A program made the position numbers and the translations under genes. This document shows positions 17,557-28,535 of a stretch of DNA of 64,000 bases, piece by piece (the first letter of the stretch is position 1; each line of letters opens with the position of its first letter). The DNA comes from Hydrogenophaga sp. PAMC20947 (GTDB lineage: Bacteria > Pseudomonadota > Gammaproteobacteria > Burkholderiales > Burkholderiaceae_C). Below the pieces are notes generated by a model. It saw nothing but the letters and a program-made list of their open reading frames with translations. It did not search any database and was not told the DNA's origin. Where the stretch lies: assembly GCF_004795855.1 (NCBI RefSeq), contig NZ_CP039252.1, positions 3,472,001-3,536,000 on the forward strand, read 5' to 3'.

Positions 17557-17973
17557 TCACTGACCCAGCATGCGCGTCACGAATGTGGTGCGCAAAGGAA
17601 GTTTGGCGGCTGCCAGCGTGAAAGCTTCACGGGCCAGCTGTTCTGGCACACCGACGATTTCGTAGAGCACTTTGCCTGGCTGAATTTCAGCCACGTAGTA
17701 CTCAACCGAACCCTTACCGTTGCCCATACGGACTTCGGCAGGTTTTTGGGAAATCGGCTTGTCCGGAAACACGCGGATCCAGATACGGCCGCCACGTTTG
17801 ACGTGACGGGAAATCGCACGGCGTGCGGCTTCGATCTGACGGGCCGTGAGGCGACCGCGATCGGTGGACTTCAAACCGAAGTCACCGAATGCCACGGTTG
17901 CGCCGCTGGTAGCGACGCCCGTGTTGCGGCCTTTTTGTTCCTTACGGAACTTGCGACGTGCAGGTTGCAGCAT
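17557..17973 (-). CDS. rplP: 50S ribosomal protein L16
   Basis: A 138-residue protein starting [20 protein letters not shown]. Characteristic are [40 protein letters not shown] and [21 protein letters not shown]16 organises the aminoacyl-tRNA site region of the 50S subunit. The Arg that is hydroxylated by YcfD-type oxygenases in other bacteria falls in the [11 protein letters not shown] region. It starts two bases after the rpsC stop codon, indicating coupling. Confidence 0.98.
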   Translation of the reverse strand: MLQPARRKFRKEQKGRNTGVATSGATVAFGDFGLKSTDRGRLTARQIEAARRAISRHVKRGGRIWIRVFPDKPISQKPAEVRMGNGKGSVEYYVAEIQPGKVLYEIVGVPEQLAREAFTLAAAKLPLRTTFVTRMLGQ

Positions 17974-17975
17974 GT

Positions 17976-18860
17976 TTATTCTCCTTTGCCGTCCGCAGAT
18001 GCCTCTGCGGGTGCGTCTTTACGAACGCGCTTAACGGCGGATTTCGTATCTGCATCAGCACCAGCGGTGGCTTCTGCAGGCTTGTCGCTGCCATCGGCCG
18101 GAGCGGCGTTGGCACCGGGGCGACGCACTGCGGCGCGAGCTGGCGGACCAGCTGGACGCTCACGGCGCGGGCCACGAGGGCGACGATCTTCCTCTGGACG
18201 AGGCGTATCGGCTACCGCAGGCGCATCGTTGCGACCCAGGTAATCGCCCTTGTAAACCCAGACCTTGACACCGATGATGCCGTAGGTGGTCTTGGCTTCG
18301 GACGTACCGTAGTCGATATCAGCACGCAGGGTGTGAAGTGGCACACGGCCTTCGCGGTACCACTCGCAACGAGCGATTTCAATACCGTTCAGACGACCAG
18401 AAGACATGATCTTGATGCCCTGGGCACCCAGACGCATGGCGTTCTGCATCGCACGCTTCATGGCGCGACGGAACATGATGCGCTTCTCGAGCTGCTGCGT
18501 GATGCTGTCGGCGATCAGTTTGGCATCGATTTCAGGCTTGCGCACTTCTTCGATGTTGACCGCGACAGGCACGCCCAGCTTGGCAGCCAGTTCTTTCTTC
18601 AGGCGCTCGATGTCCTCGCCCTTCTTGCCGATCACCACGCCCGGACGTGCCGAGTAAATGGTGATGCGTGCGTTCTTGGCAGGGCGCTCAATCACGACGC
18701 GCGAAACGGCGGCGTTCTTCAGCTTGCCCTTGAGGTACTCACGCACCTTGATGTCTTCGGCGAGCATGCCCGCGAAATCACGGTTGCTTGCGTACCAGCG
18801 GCTGGCCCAGTTGCGGGAGATCGCGAGGCGGAACCCCGTAGGGTTGATTTTTTGTCCCAT
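17976..18860 (-). CDS. rpsC: 30S ribosomal protein S3 with long C-terminal extension
   Basis: A 294-residue protein; the E. coli protein has 233. Residues 1-215 are a normal S3 with the KH domain ([34 protein letters not shown], GxxG loop GKKG) and the C-terminal domain ending in [14 protein letters not shown]3 forms the mRNA entry site and contributes to helicase activity. The last 80 residues are low-complexity, rich in Ala, Pro, Arg, Asp and Glu, with no fold apparent; such tails are known in this family of bacteria. Confidence 0.97.
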   Translation of the reverse strand: MGQKINPTGFRLAISRNWASRWYASNRDFAGMLAEDIKVREYLKGKLKNAAVSRVVIERPAKNARITIYSARPGVVIGKKGEDIERLKKELAAKLGVPVAVNIEEVRKPEIDAKLIADSITQQLEKRIMFRRAMKRAMQNAMRLGAQGIKIMSSGRLNGIEIARCEWYREGRVPLHTLRADIDYGTSEAKTTYGIIGVKVWVYKGDYLGRNDAPAVADTPRPEEDRRPRGPRRERPAGPPARAAVRRPGANAAPADGSDKPAEATAGADADTKSAVKRVRKDAPAEASADGKGE

Positions 18861-18875
18861 ATTCCTGTGACCTCT

Positions 18876-19211
18876 TCAGTTTCCAACCGTCACATAAATG
18901 TGACAGGTGGGTTTGCTGATGCGGTTGCCGCGGCCTTTGGCGCGGGCCGAGAAACGCTTGAGCGTGGTGCCTTGCTCGATGTAGATGGTTGTGACCTTCA
19001 ATTCATCGATGTCAGCGCCGTCATTGTGCTCGGCGTTGGCAATAGCCGACTCCAGAGCTTTCTTGACGATGCCAGCGGCTTTTTTCTGCGTGAACGCAAG
19101 AATGTTGAGCGCTTGGTCAACTTTCTTGCCGCGAATCAGATCAGCGACGAGGCGGCCTTTGTCAACCGACAGGCGCACACCGCGAACGATGGAGCGAGTT
19201 TCTGTACTCAT
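18876..19211 (-). CDS. rplV: 50S ribosomal protein L22
   Basis: A 111-residue protein with the L22 blocks [40 protein letters not shown] and [20 protein letters not shown]. The beta-hairpin reaching into the exit tunnel is intact, with no insertion of the type that causes macrolide resistance. Its position between rpsS and rpsC is the standard S10 order. Confidence 0.98.
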   Translation of the reverse strand: MSTETRSIVRGVRLSVDKGRLVADLIRGKKVDQALNILAFTQKKAAGIVKKALESAIANAEHNDGADIDELKVTTIYIEQGTTLKRFSARAKGRGNRISKPTCHIYVTVGN

Positions 19212-19220
19212 GGTTGGTCC

Positions 19221-19496
19221 TTACTTCTTCGCTTTTTTGTCAGCCGGATGGCCTTTGAACGTACGCGTCAGCGAAAACTCGCCGAGCTTGTGTCCAACCA
19301 TCTGATCGGTGATGAAAACTGGAATGTGCTGCTTGCCGTTGTGCACGGCAATGGTCAGCCCGATGAAATCGGGCAAGATCATGGAGCGGCGCGACCAGGT
19401 CTTGACAGGTTTCTTGTCTTTGGTGGCAACAGCCTTTTCAACCTTGGCCATCAGATGATGGTCAATGAAAGGGCCTTTTTTAAGTGAACGACTCAT
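19221..19496 (-). CDS. rpsS: 30S ribosomal protein S19
   Basis: A 91-residue protein with [40 protein letters not shown] and [21 protein letters not shown]19 sits in the head of the 30S subunit and contacts S13 and the A-site tRNA. It lies 12 bp after rplB in the usual order and carries a Lys-rich tail (HPADKKAKK). Confidence 0.98.
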   Translation of the reverse strand: MSRSLKKGPFIDHHLMAKVEKAVATKDKKPVKTWSRRSMILPDFIGLTIAVHNGKQHIPVFITDQMVGHKLGEFSLTRTFKGHPADKKAKK

Positions 19497-19508
19497 TTTG
19501 TCAGCCCT

Positions 19509-20338
19509 TTACTTCTTGCTCTTGCGACGCGAGACGATCATCGACTGCGTGCGGCGGTTGTTGCGGGTGCGGTAGCCCTTGGTCAGGTTGCCCCATGGAT
19601 CCACTGGTGCACGGCCTTCGCCGGTCTTGCCTTCGCCACCACCGTGTGGGTGATCGACTGGGTTCATCGCGGTACCGCGCACGGTTGGGCGGATACCCAT
19701 GTGACGCTTGACACCGGCTTTACCCAGGCGACGCAGGCTGTGTTCCTGGTTGGACACTTCACCAATGGTTGCGCGGCAATCCACGTGGATTTTGCGAACT
19801 TCACCCGAGCGCATACGCACCTGGGCGTAGATGCCTTCGCGGGCCAGCAGCACAGCGGAAGCGCCAGCGGAGCGGGCGATTTGAGCGCCTTTACCGACTT
19901 GCAGTTCGATGCAGTGGATGGTGGAACCGACTGGGATGTTGCGGATGGGCAGCGTGTTGCCAACGCGAATTGGCGACTCGGAACCCGACAACAGCGTGGC
20001 GCCCACTTCAACGCCACGGGGGGCGATGATGTAGCGGCGCTCGCCGTCGGCGTAGCACACCAAGGCAATGTGAGCCGTGCGGTTCGGGTCGTATTCGATA
20101 CGCTCGACCTTCGCAGGGATGTTGTCCTTGATGCGACGGAAATCAACCACGCGGTAGTGGTGCTTGTGACCACCGCCTTTGTGGCGAACCGTGATGTGAC
20201 CGTTGTTGTTACGGCCGGCCTTCTGGAATTGTGGTTCCAGCAGGGTGCGTAACCCTCACCTTTGTGGAGGTGGTCACGCGTGACCTTCACCATGCCGCGA
20301 CGGCCTGGTGAGGTTGGTTTCATCTTAATGACAGCCAT
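19509..20338 (-). CDS. rplB: 50S ribosomal protein L2, with a one-base frameshift near codon 31
   Basis: The gene starts at the ATG at 20338 ([20 protein letters not shown], then [12 protein letters not shown]), but after GYAP the frame shifts and reads CWNHNSRRP. The standard continuation [20 protein letters not shown] is found intact in another frame, through [20 protein letters not shown] to the end. Restoring one base in the G run at 20243-20245 (GGG to GGGG on the plus strand) gives a full L2 of about 276 residues. L2 is essential for peptidyl transferase function and the gene is usually single-copy, so a sequencing or assembly error is the likeliest cause. Downstream motifs ([18 protein letters not shown]) are perfect. 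Confidence 0.95.
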
Positions 20339-20340
20339 GA

Positions 20341-20655
20341 TTACGCAGCCTCCCCACTGAAGTTCAGTTCTTGACCGGGCTTCAGCGTCACATAAGCCTT
20401 GCGAACGTGATCGCGGCGGCCCATGGATTTACCAAAGCGCTTGGCCTTGCCCTTTTGGTTGAGCACGGACACGCCTTGAACTTCAACCTTGAACATCAAT
20501 TCCACAGCGGCCTTGATCTCGGGCTTGGACGCATCGCGCAAGACCTTGAACAACACAGCGTTGGTTTGCTCGGCCACTTGCGTGGCTTTTTCGGACACGA
20601 TGGGTGCAACCAGCACCTGCATCAAACGGCCTTCGTCGTATTTTGTGACGTTCAT
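20341..20655 (-). CDS. rplW: 50S ribosomal protein L23
   Basis: A 104-residue protein with [40 protein letters not shown] and [21 protein letters not shown]23 lines the exit tunnel and provides the docking site for trigger factor and SRP. The start overlaps the end of rplD by four bases, and the gene ends two bases before rplB. Confidence 0.98.
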   Translation of the reverse strand: MNVTKYDEGRLMQVLVAPIVSEKATQVAEQTNAVLFKVLRDASKPEIKAAVELMFKVEVQGVSVLNQKGKAKRFGKSMGRRDHVRKAYVTLKPGQELNFSGEAA

Positions 20656-21272
20656 GCGAACATCTCCTTCAACTGGTCAAGGGCACCCTTGGTGACAATC
20701 ACCTTCTTGTAGTGCACCAGCGACAGCGGATCAGCGTAACGCGGCTCAACGATCAGGACGTTGGGCAGGTTGCGCGAAGCCAGGTACAGGTTCTCGTCCA
20801 CTTCGTCAGTGATCACGAGGACCGACTGCATGTTCAGGGCTTTGAACTTGGCTGCCAAAGTTTTGGTTTTTGGGGAGTCCAGTTTGATGGAATCCACAAC
20901 CGCCAGACGGCCTTCGCGAACCAACTGCGAGAAGATCGAAGCCATACCGGCGCGGTACATCTTCTTGTTGATCTTCTGGGTGAAGTTTTCGTCGGGCTTG
21001 TTTGGGAAAGCACGGCCGCCTCCGCGCCAGATGGGCGAGGAAGTCATACCAGCACGAGCGCGACCCGTGCCTTTTTGCTTGAACGGCTTCTTCGTCGAGT
21101 GATTGACTTGGTCGCGGCCCTTTTGAGCACGCGTACCCTGGCGGGCGTTGGCTTGATAAGCCACCACCAGCTGGTGAATCAGCGCTTCGTTGTAGTCGCG
21201 GCCAAACACGGTTTCGGGCAGGTCCATTTTGGACGCTGCTTGACCTTGGTCATTCAGGAGTTCAACTTGCAT
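20652..21272 (-). CDS. rplD: 50S ribosomal protein L4
   Basis: A 206-residue protein. The exit-tunnel loop [20 protein letters not shown] and [20 protein letters not shown] are intact. In E. coli L4 also represses its own operon by binding the leader upstream of rpsJ; here a promoter lies between rpsJ and rplC instead, so the mode of regulation could differ. The start codon overlaps the rplC stop by one base. Confidence 0.98.
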   Translation of the reverse strand: MQVELLNDQGQAASKMDLPETVFGRDYNEALIHQLVVAYQANARQGTRAQKGRDQVNHSTKKPFKQKGTGRARAGMTSSPIWRGGGRAFPNKPDENFTQKINKKMYRAGMASIFSQLVREGRLAVVDSIKLDSPKTKTLAAKFKALNMQSVLVITDEVDENLYLASRNLPNVLIVEPRYADPLSLVHYKKVIVTKGALDQLKEMFA

Positions 21273-21958
21273 CAGTTTGCTCCCTTGTCGGCCGCATTGG
21301 AGGGCTTGGCCTTGATGGCAGCACGAACGGTCAGGAAACCGCCGTTGGCACCAGGCACAGCGCCACGGATCATCAGCAGTTGACGGGCTTCGTCAATGCG
21401 GAAGATGTCCAAGTTTTGAATGGTTTTCGTTTGATCGCCCATGTGGCCGGTCATCCGTTTGCCAGGAAACACGCGGCCAGGATCCTGAGCCATACCGATA
21501 GAGCCGGGCACATTGTGCGAGCGGCTGTTACCGTGCGACGCACGCTGCGAGCGCATGTTGTGGCGCTTGATGGTGCCGGCAAAGCCTTTACCGATCGAAG
21601 TACCTTGCACGTCCACCTTCTGGCCAGCCGCAAAGACTGCAGTAGCAGTCACCACAGCACCCGCAGGGTACTGGGCAGCGACGTCAGAAGCGACGCGGAA
21701 TTCTTGGATGATCTCACCCGCTTCAACACCGGCCTTGGCCAGGTGGCCTGCGATAGGCTTGGTTACGCGGGACGCACGGCGGGCACCAAAGGTGACCTGC
21801 AACGCATCGTAGCCATCATTGGCTTGAGTTTTGACTTGCGTCACACGGTTGTTGGACACGTCGACCACCGTGACAGGAACTGAATCCCCATCATCGGTGA
21901 ACAGGCGCATCATGCCAACCTTGCGACCCAACAACCCGAGGGAGTTGCTAAGACTCAT
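21272..21958 (-). CDS. rplC: 50S ribosomal protein L3
   Basis: A 228-residue protein from the ATG at 21958 ([20 protein letters not shown]); an ORF start eight codons upstream is not used by the family. The central extension near the peptidyl transferase centre reads [20 protein letters not shown], with the conserved Gln and Arg residues. L3 nucleates 50S assembly. A well-formed promoter lies upstream in the 214-bp gap to rpsJ, so rplC may start its own transcript. Confidence 0.97.
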   Translation of the reverse strand: MSLSNSLGLLGRKVGMMRLFTDDGDSVPVTVVDVSNNRVTQVKTQANDGYDALQVTFGARRASRVTKPIAGHLAKAGVEAGEIIQEFRVASDVAAQYPAGAVVTATAVFAAGQKVDVQGTSIGKGFAGTIKRHNMRSQRASHGNSRSHNVPGSIGMAQDPGRVFPGKRMTGHMGDQTKTIQNLDIFRIDEARQLLMIRGAVPGANGGFLTVRAAIKAKPSNAADKGAN

Positions 21959-22102
21959 TTTTTTCTCCGTTCCCGACTGCAATTGGCCGGGGCTGATGAT
22001 GCGGGGACCTCCTGAAAGGCCTCCGCGGCGAATGGCGCAGCCATTGAAATGACTTGACGCCCCCTACTTGTCTCTTCCTGCCAAAAGACAGGAAAGCCTG
22101 CG

Positions 22103-22131
22103 AGTATAACCAGCAGGCGTTTTTTCCGCAA
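22103..22131 (-). promoter_or_regulatory. Sigma-70 type promoter between rpsJ and rplC
   Basis: On the minus strand TTGCGG and TATACT are separated by exactly 17 bases, the best-looking promoter in the window. It lies in the 214-bp gap between the rpsJ stop codon and rplC. An inverted repeat (TTCCTG and CAGGAA, 22075-22094) follows in the presumed leader and could take part in L4-type feedback, which is inference. Confidence 0.78.
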
Positions 22132-22172
22132 GTCCCACCAACCACAGATTGGCGGGACTTACACAAGCGGCA

Positions 22173-22487
22173 TTACTGCAGCTTGATTTCGACGTCCACA
22201 CCTGCAGGCAGGTCGAGCTTCATCAAGGCATCCACCGTCTTGTCGGTAGGGTCCACGATGTCCATCAGACGCTGGTGCGTGCGGATTTCGAGCTGATCGC
22301 GGCTGGTCTTGTTGACGTGCGGCGAACGCAGGATGTCAAAACGCTTCATGCGGGTCGGCAGTGGCACGGGGCCCTTGACGATCGCACCGGTGCGCTTGGC
22401 AGTTTCAACGATCTCGGCGGCCGAGGTATCGATCAGTTTGTAGTCAAACGCTTTGAGGCGGATGCGGATTTTTTGCTTGGTGGCCAT
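22173..22487 (-). CDS. rpsJ: 30S ribosomal protein S10 (NusE)
   Basis: A 104-residue protein starting [20 protein letters not shown]. The long loop [20 protein letters not shown] is complete, and it ends [15 protein letters not shown]10 is both a 30S head protein and the NusE transcription antitermination factor. It is 11 bp downstream of tuf, so it is cotranscribed with the str operon; a fresh promoter precedes the next gene. Confidence 0.98.
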   Translation of the reverse strand: MATKQKIRIRLKAFDYKLIDTSAAEIVETAKRTGAIVKGPVPLPTRMKRFDILRSPHVNKTSRDQLEIRTHQRLMDIVDPTDKTVDALMKLDLPAGVDVEIKLQ

Positions 22488-22498
22488 GCGACTTCCCC

Positions 22499-23689
<1,191 letters not shown>

Positions 23690-23796
23690 TTCAATTACCT
23701 CTGTAAAGAACAAAGCCCGTGTTGGTTTTACGTTTCCGGCACTGGCCGCCACGGGCAGCAGACCAACCGCTTGCGCGGCGCCGAAGACAAAAAAAT

Positions 23797-23886
23797 TCCC
23801 CCACCCCTGGGCCGCGCAGTGCGCGGCACTCCCTCAAGGGGGCCTCGCTGACAGGCCGGCATAGCCGGACCTGCTGCGACCTGGGC
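23797..23886. repeat. GC-rich palindromic intergenic repeat between fusA and tuf
   Basis: The element starts CCCCCACCCCTGG and holds a perfect inverted repeat GCCGCGCA-G-TGCGCGGC (23811-23827), a CCCTCAAGGGGGC segment, and a second hairpin CCGGC-ATA-GCCGG. The layout matches the element at 56294-56397 (in reverse orientation), so both belong to one dispersed repeat family of the genome. Confidence 0.65.
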
Positions 23887-23895
23887 GGGAGGTGC

Positions 23896-25998
23896 TTACT
23901 TGGCTCGCGAAGCGACGATGGCTTCTGCCACGTTGCGCGGTGCTTCGGCGTAGTGCTTGAACTCCATGGAGTACGTGGCACGGCCTTGCGTTGCGGAACG
24001 CAGCGTGGTTGAGTAGCCGAACATTTCGGACAGTGGCACTTCGGCCTTGATGGCCTTGCCACCACCGACCATGTCTTCCATGCCCTGCACCATGCCGCGG
24101 CGGCTGGACAAATCGCCCATCACGTTGCCGGCGTAGTCTTCTGGCGTCTCAACTTCCACGGCCATCATGGGCTCGAGGATCACCGGGCTGGCTTTGCGGC
24201 AACCTTCTTTGAAACCAAAGATGGCAGCCATCTTGAAGGCCATTTCGGAAGAGTCCACGTCGTGATACGAACCGAAGTGCAGCGTGACCTTGACGTCAAC
24301 CACAGGGTAGCCGGCCAACACACCGGTCGTCAGGGCTTCGATCACACCCTTTTCCACCGCAGGGATGTATTCGCGAGGAACCACACCACCTTTGATGGCA
24401 TCGACGAATTCGAAGCCCTTGCCGGGCTCGTTTGGCTCGATCTTGAAGACGACGTGGCCGTATTGACCTTTACCGCCCGATTGACGAACAAACTTGCCTT
24501 CGGAGTCTTCGATGGTCTTGCGAATGGTTTCGCGGTAGGCCACTTGTGGCTTGCCCACGTTGGCTTCCACGCCAAATTCGCGCTTCATGCGGTCGACGAT
24601 GATTTCCAGGTGCAGCTCGCCCATACCGGCGATGATGGTCTGACCCGATTCTTCGTCGGTCTTGACACGGAAAGATGGATCTTCTGCAGCCAGACGCTGC
24701 AGGGCGATACCCATTTTTTCCTGGTCAGCCTTGGTCTTTGGTTCCACGGCCTGTGCAATCACGGGCTCAGGGAAGACCATGCGCTCGAGCATGATGATGT
24801 CGTCAGGATCGCACAGGGTTTCACCCGTGGTCACATCTTTCAGACCCACACAAGCAGCGATGTCGCCGGCACGAATTTCTTCAACTTCGAGGCGGTTGTT
24901 GGCGTGCATCTGCACGATACGGCCGATACGCTCTTTCTTGCCCTTGACGGGGTTGAACACCGAGTCGCCCTTTTTCAGCACGCCGGAATAGACGCGCACG
25001 AAGGTCAACTGGCCCACATAGGGGTCGGTCATCAACTTGAATGCCAGAGCAGACAGCTTCTCGTCATCCGCAGGACGGCGGGTGACAGGCTCTTCGTCTT
25101 CGTCGGTGCCACGAACAGGCGGGATATCCACAGGCGAAGGCAGGAAATCAACAACAGCGTCGAGCATGCGCTGCACGCCCTTGTTCTTGAAAGCCGTGCC
25201 GCACAGCATGGGCTGAATCTCAGCAGCCAGCGTGCGGGTGCGGATACCCAGCTTGATTTCGGCCTCGGTCAAGGTACCTTCTTCAAGGTACTTGTTCATG
25301 AATTCTTCGCTGGCTTCGGCGGCTGCCTCGACCATCTTCTCGCGCCACTCTTCGGCTTGCGCCTGGAGTTCAGCGGGAATTTCGCGGTACTCAAACTTCA
25401 TGCCCTGGGAAGCTTCGTCCCAGTAGATGGCCTTCATCTTGATCAGATCAACCACGCCCTTGAAGTTTTCTTCGGCGCCGATTGGGATCACGATCACGAC
25501 TGGGCTGGCCTTCAGGCGCAGCTTCATCTGCTCGACGACCTTGAAGAAGTTGGCACCGGTGCGGTCCATCTTGTTCACAAAGGCCAGACGAGGCACCTTG
25601 TATTTGTTGGCCTGGCGCCAGACGGTTTCCGACTGGGGCTGCACGCCGCCCACAGCGCAGTACACCATGCAAGCACCGTCAAGCACCCGCATGGAACGCT
25701 CGACTTCAATGGTGAAGTCGACGTGGCCGGGGGTGTCGATGATGTTGAAGCGGTGCTCTTCGTAGTTGAGATCCATGCCCTTCCAGAAACAGGTCGTGGC
25801 AGCGGACGTGATCGTGATGCCACGCTCCTGCTCCTGCTCCATCCAGTCCATGGTGGCAGCACCATCGTGCACTTCACCGATCTTGTGGTTCACACCCGTG
25901 TAAAACAGGATGCGTTCGGTGGTGGTGGTTTTACCAGCGTCGATGTGCGCAGAAATACCGATATTGCGGTAGCGCTCAAGGGGCGTGTTGCGAGACAT
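23896..25998 (-). CDS. fusA: Elongation factor G
   Basis: A 700-residue translocase with G1 motif [43 protein letters not shown] and [10 protein letters not shown], and all later domains through [14 protein letters not shown]. It moves tRNAs and mRNA through the ribosome and, with RRF, recycles ribosomes. The gene order rpsL-rpsG-fusA-tuf is the classical str operon. The stretch [20 protein letters not shown] and [20 protein letters not shown] show full domain IV. Confidence 0.98.
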   Translation of the reverse strand: MSRNTPLERYRNIGISAHIDAGKTTTTERILFYTGVNHKIGEVHDGAATMDWMEQEQERGITITSAATTCFWKGMDLNYEEHRFNIIDTPGHVDFTIEVERSMRVLDGACMVYCAVGGVQPQSETVWRQANKYKVPRLAFVNKMDRTGANFFKVVEQMKLRLKASPVVIVIPIGAEENFKGVVDLIKMKAIYWDEASQGMKFEYREIPAELQAQAEEWREKMVEAAAEASEEFMNKYLEEGTLTEAEIKLGIRTRTLAAEIQPMLCGTAFKNKGVQRMLDAVVDFLPSPVDIPPVRGTDEDEEPVTRRPADDEKLSALAFKLMTDPYVGQLTFVRVYSGVLKKGDSVFNPVKGKKERIGRIVQMHANNRLEVEEIRAGDIAACVGLKDVTTGETLCDPDDIIMLERMVFPEPVIAQAVEPKTKADQEKMGIALQRLAAEDPSFRVKTDEESGQTIIAGMGELHLEIIVDRMKREFGVEANVGKPQVAYRETIRKTIEDSEGKFVRQSGGKGQYGHVVFKIEPNEPGKGFEFVDAIKGGVVPREYIPAVEKGVIEALTTGVLAGYPVVDVKVTLHFGSYHDVDSSEMAFKMAAIFGFKEGCRKASPVILEPMMAVEVETPEDYAGNVMGDLSSRRGMVQGMEDMVGGGKAIKAEVPLSEMFGYSTTLRSATQGRATYSMEFKHYAEAPRNVAEAIVASRAK

Positions 25999-26094
25999 GC
26001 AAATACTCCAAAAGGGGATCGAGCCCGCCGCCCTTTTTCAAGGGACGCGGGCTCTCAGGTCAGGTTAAATGAGACGGAGCGGACAGCGCCCGAA

Positions 26095-26565
26095 TCAGAA
26101 ACGGAAGTGGCTGAACGCCTTGTTGGCTTCGGCCATGCGGTGAACTTCGTCACGCTTTTTCATGGCACCACCACGGCCTTCAGTGGCTTCGATCAGCTCG
26201 TTGGCCAGGCGCATGGCCATGGACTTCTCGCTGCGCTTGCGGGCGGCTTCCTTGATCCAGCGCATGGACAAAGCCAGACGACGGACCGGGCGCACTTCAA
26301 CAGGCACCTGGTAGTTGGCACCACCCACGCGGCGGGACTTGACTTCCACCATGGGCTTCACGTTGTTGATGGCAACGGAGAACGCCTCAACCGGGTCTTT
26401 ACCGGTCTTCTTCTCGATCTGCTCCAGGGCACCATAAATGATGCGCTCGGCGACAGCTTTTTTGCCGCCTTCCATGATCACGTTCATGAACTTGGAGAGC
26501 TCGACATTGCCGAACTTGGGATCCGGCAGGATTTCACGTTTAGGGACTTCGCGACGACGTGGCAT
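26095..26565 (-). CDS. rpsG: 30S ribosomal protein S7
   Basis: A 156-residue protein starting [20 protein letters not shown]. It has [40 protein letters not shown] and the C-terminal helix [14 protein letters not shown]7 organises the head of the 30S subunit near the E site and, in E. coli, represses the str operon by binding the rpsL-rpsG intergenic mRNA; here that gap is 174 bp (26566-26739), long enough for such a structure. Confidence 0.98.
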   Translation of the reverse strand: MPRRREVPKREILPDPKFGNVELSKFMNVIMEGGKKAVAERIIYGALEQIEKKTGKDPVEAFSVAINNVKPMVEVKSRRVGGANYQVPVEVRPVRRLALSMRWIKEAARKRSEKSMAMRLANELIEATEGRGGAMKKRDEVHRMAEANKAFSHFRF

Positions 26566-26739
26566 TTTTTCACCTCTAAATTTGCTTCAGTTGGCGCCTT
26601 GGCAGACACCGCGAGAGACAAGCCTGACTCTCACTTACTCGACCCACCCACGACATTGCAGGCTCCGGGTCACTACGCCGATTTCACCGCGCCACGCGGC
26701 AAACAGCACCGAAAATCTCTTCTTACCAGCAGACCAGAA

Positions 26740-27117
26740 TTACTTGGCTTTTGGCTTCTTCGCACCGTACTTGGAGCGCGACTGCTTGCGGTCTTTCACG
26801 CCTTGCAAATCAAGCGAACCACGGACGATGTGGTAACGCACACCGGGCAAGTCTTTGACACGACCGCCGCGAACCAGCACGACGCTGTGTTCCTGCAGAT
26901 TGTGGCCTTCACCGCCGATGTAGGAAATCACCTCAAAACCGTTGGTCAGGCGCACTTTGGCAACCTTACGCAGAGCGGAGTTAGGCTTCTTGGGAGTCGT
27001 GGTGTACACACGGGTGCAGACACCGCGACGCTGTGGAGAATTCTCCATGGCCGGGCTCTTGGATTTGGTCTTCTCGACCTCCCGGCCGTGGCGCACGAGT
27101 TGATTGATGGTTGGCAT
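26740..27117 (-). CDS. rpsL: 30S ribosomal protein S12
   Basis: A 125-residue protein from the ATG at 27117 ([20 protein letters not shown]); the ORF is open much further upstream but that part is not S12. The streptomycin-sensitive residues look wild type: Lys in [19 protein letters not shown] and Lys in [14 protein letters not shown]12 controls decoding accuracy in the A site. It is the first gene of the str operon, with a promoter 70-100 bases upstream. rpoC, the usual upstream neighbour, is not adjacent; a D-alanyl-D-alanine carboxypeptidase gene is. Confidence 0.98.
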   Translation of the reverse strand: MPTINQLVRHGREVEKTKSKSPAMENSPQRRGVCTRVYTTTPKKPNSALRKVAKVRLTNGFEVISYIGGEGHNLQEHSVVLVRGGRVKDLPGVRYHIVRGSLDLQGVKDRKQSRSKYGAKKPKAK

Positions 27118-27185
27118 GAACGTCCCTAAACGTCTAGAAAAAAAGCGAAAACGAATGCTTCTCGGAAGTTTCCGAAAAGCCCTCG

Positions 27186-27214
27186 ACTGTAGCACGACAC
27201 CTGGAAACCTGCAA
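27186..27214 (-). promoter_or_regulatory. Promoter of the str operon (rpsL)
   Basis: On the minus strand TTGCAG and TACAGT are separated by 17 bases. This lies 69 bases upstream of the rpsL start codon and between it and the hairpin that ends the dacC transcript, so it is the likely start of the rpsL-rpsG-fusA-tuf-rpsJ message. Confidence 0.7.
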
Positions 27215-27243
27215 AGCATTTTCTGGCCGCATGCCTCAGCGCG

Positions 27244-27276
27244 CCTGAAAAGCCGCCCGGCAGGCGGCTTTTCAGG
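27244..27276 (-). terminator. Hairpin downstream of the D,D-carboxypeptidase gene
   Basis: A perfect 14-bp inverted repeat, CCTGAAAAGCCGCC and GGCGGCTTTTCAGG, with a 5-base loop, lies 35 bp after the stop codon of the minus-strand gene. It lacks a long T run, but the stability of the stem suggests a transcription end that insulates the str operon promoter. Confidence 0.75.
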
Positions 27277-27310
27277 GAGCAGGCCCGGGCAATCGGGCGC
27301 CGCCCGCCTC

Positions 27311-28489
27311 CTACTGAATCCAGAGGCGCAGGGCATCCCAGGCTCGGCCGACGATGCCGCTTTCTTCCACAGTCTCCAGCACGGTCAAGGGCACCTCGGT
27401 CACGGGCTCGCCGCTGGCCAGCATCACGCGGACGGCGCCGAGGCTCTGACCTTTGAGCAAGGGGGCGACGAGCGGCTCGGGGCGCGAGATTTCGGTCTTG
27501 ATGCGCGCGCCTTCACCAGCGGGCACGGACACCACCACACCTTCGGAACGGCCCAGCTTGACCACGGGTGACTTGCCTTTCCAGACCTTGGGCGTGGCCA
27601 CGGGCTCACCGGCTTGGGCCAGGCGAACCGCGTCAAATGCGGTGTAACCCCAGTTCAGCAGTTTCTGGCTTTCCGTGGCCCGAACGCTTTCGCTTGAGCC
27701 ACCCAGCAACACGCTTAAAAGGCGGCGTTCACCTGCCGCGCCTTCACCCAGTCCAGGGACCGGGCGGTGGGCGGTGGCGACCAGGCAATAGCCGGCTGCA
27801 TCGGTGTGGCCGGTTTTCAGGCCGTCGACCGTAGGGTCACGGAACAGCAACAGGTTGCGGTTGGTGTCGTTGGCCTTGGGAGTACCAGGATAGCGGTAGT
27901 GCTGGATGGCGTAATAGACCACGTACTCCGGGAAATCTTTCATCAACCGGGTCGCCAGGCGCGCCAGGTCGTTGGCGGTGGTGGTGTGGCCGGCCACGGT
28001 CAGGCCTTCCGGGTTCTTGTAGCTGGTGTTGGTCATGCCCAGCACCTTGGCTTGCTGGTTCATCAGCTCGACGAAACGCTCCTCACTGCCACCGATACCT
28101 TCGGCCAGCGCCATCGAGGCGTCGTTGCCGGACTGCACGATCAAGCCCTTCAGCAAATCTTCGACGGGCACTTGCATCTTGGGATCGATGAACATGCGCG
28201 AGCCGGGCATGCGCCAGGCTTTTTCACTCACAGGAAAAGTCTGGGTGAGGGTGATCTTGCCGGCCTTCAGGGCATCGAAGGCGACGTACGCCGTCATCAA
28301 CTTGGTGAGCGACGCGGGCTCGACAGGTTTGTCGGCATCGCGGGAAGCCAGCACCTGACCCGAGGTCACATCCATCAGCAGGTAGGCACGGGCAGCAATT
28401 TCAGGAGGCTTGGGGGGTTGGGCGGCGGCAGAGAAAGCCACCGTTGCGCTCAAAACCAGGGCCACTCGGGCCAACAGACGACGAAACAA
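27311..28489 (-). CDS. dacC: D-alanyl-D-alanine carboxypeptidase (PBP5/6 family)
   Basis: A 392-residue protein with a signal peptide ([20 protein letters not shown], cleaved near AAA-QPP). The serine hydrolase motifs are SLTK (Ser60), SGN in [14 protein letters not shown], and KTG in [14 protein letters not shown]. The C-terminal domain ends with an amphipathic helix [12 protein letters not shown] for membrane anchoring. It trims the terminal D-Ala of peptidoglycan stem pentapeptides in the periplasm. The family name is firm; dacC versus dacA cannot be told apart by eye. Confidence 0.95.
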   Translation of the reverse strand: MFRRLLARVALVLSATVAFSAAAQPPKPPEIAARAYLLMDVTSGQVLASRDADKPVEPASLTKLMTAYVAFDALKAGKITLTQTFPVSEKAWRMPGSRMFIDPKMQVPVEDLLKGLIVQSGNDASMALAEGIGGSEERFVELMNQQAKVLGMTNTSYKNPEGLTVAGHTTTANDLARLATRLMKDFPEYVVYYAIQHYRYPGTPKANDTNRNLLLFRDPTVDGLKTGHTDAAGYCLVATAHRPVPGLGEGAAGERRLLSVLLGGSSESVRATESQKLLNWGYTAFDAVRLAQAGEPVATPKVWKGKSPVVKLGRSEGVVVSVPAGEGARIKTEISRPEPLVAPLLKGQSLGAVRVMLASGEPVTEVPLTVLETVEESGIVGRAWDALRLWIQ

Positions 28490-28535
28490 AATCGATTCCT
28501 GACAGTAGAAAAGTTAAAAAACCAGGGGCCTGCGC

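Noticed and set aside
24262..27129. Plus-strand frame of 955 codons antisense to fusA, rpsG and rpsL
   Set aside because: It spans three essential ribosomal-factor genes and intergenic DNA; the composition is that of reverse-complemented coding DNA.
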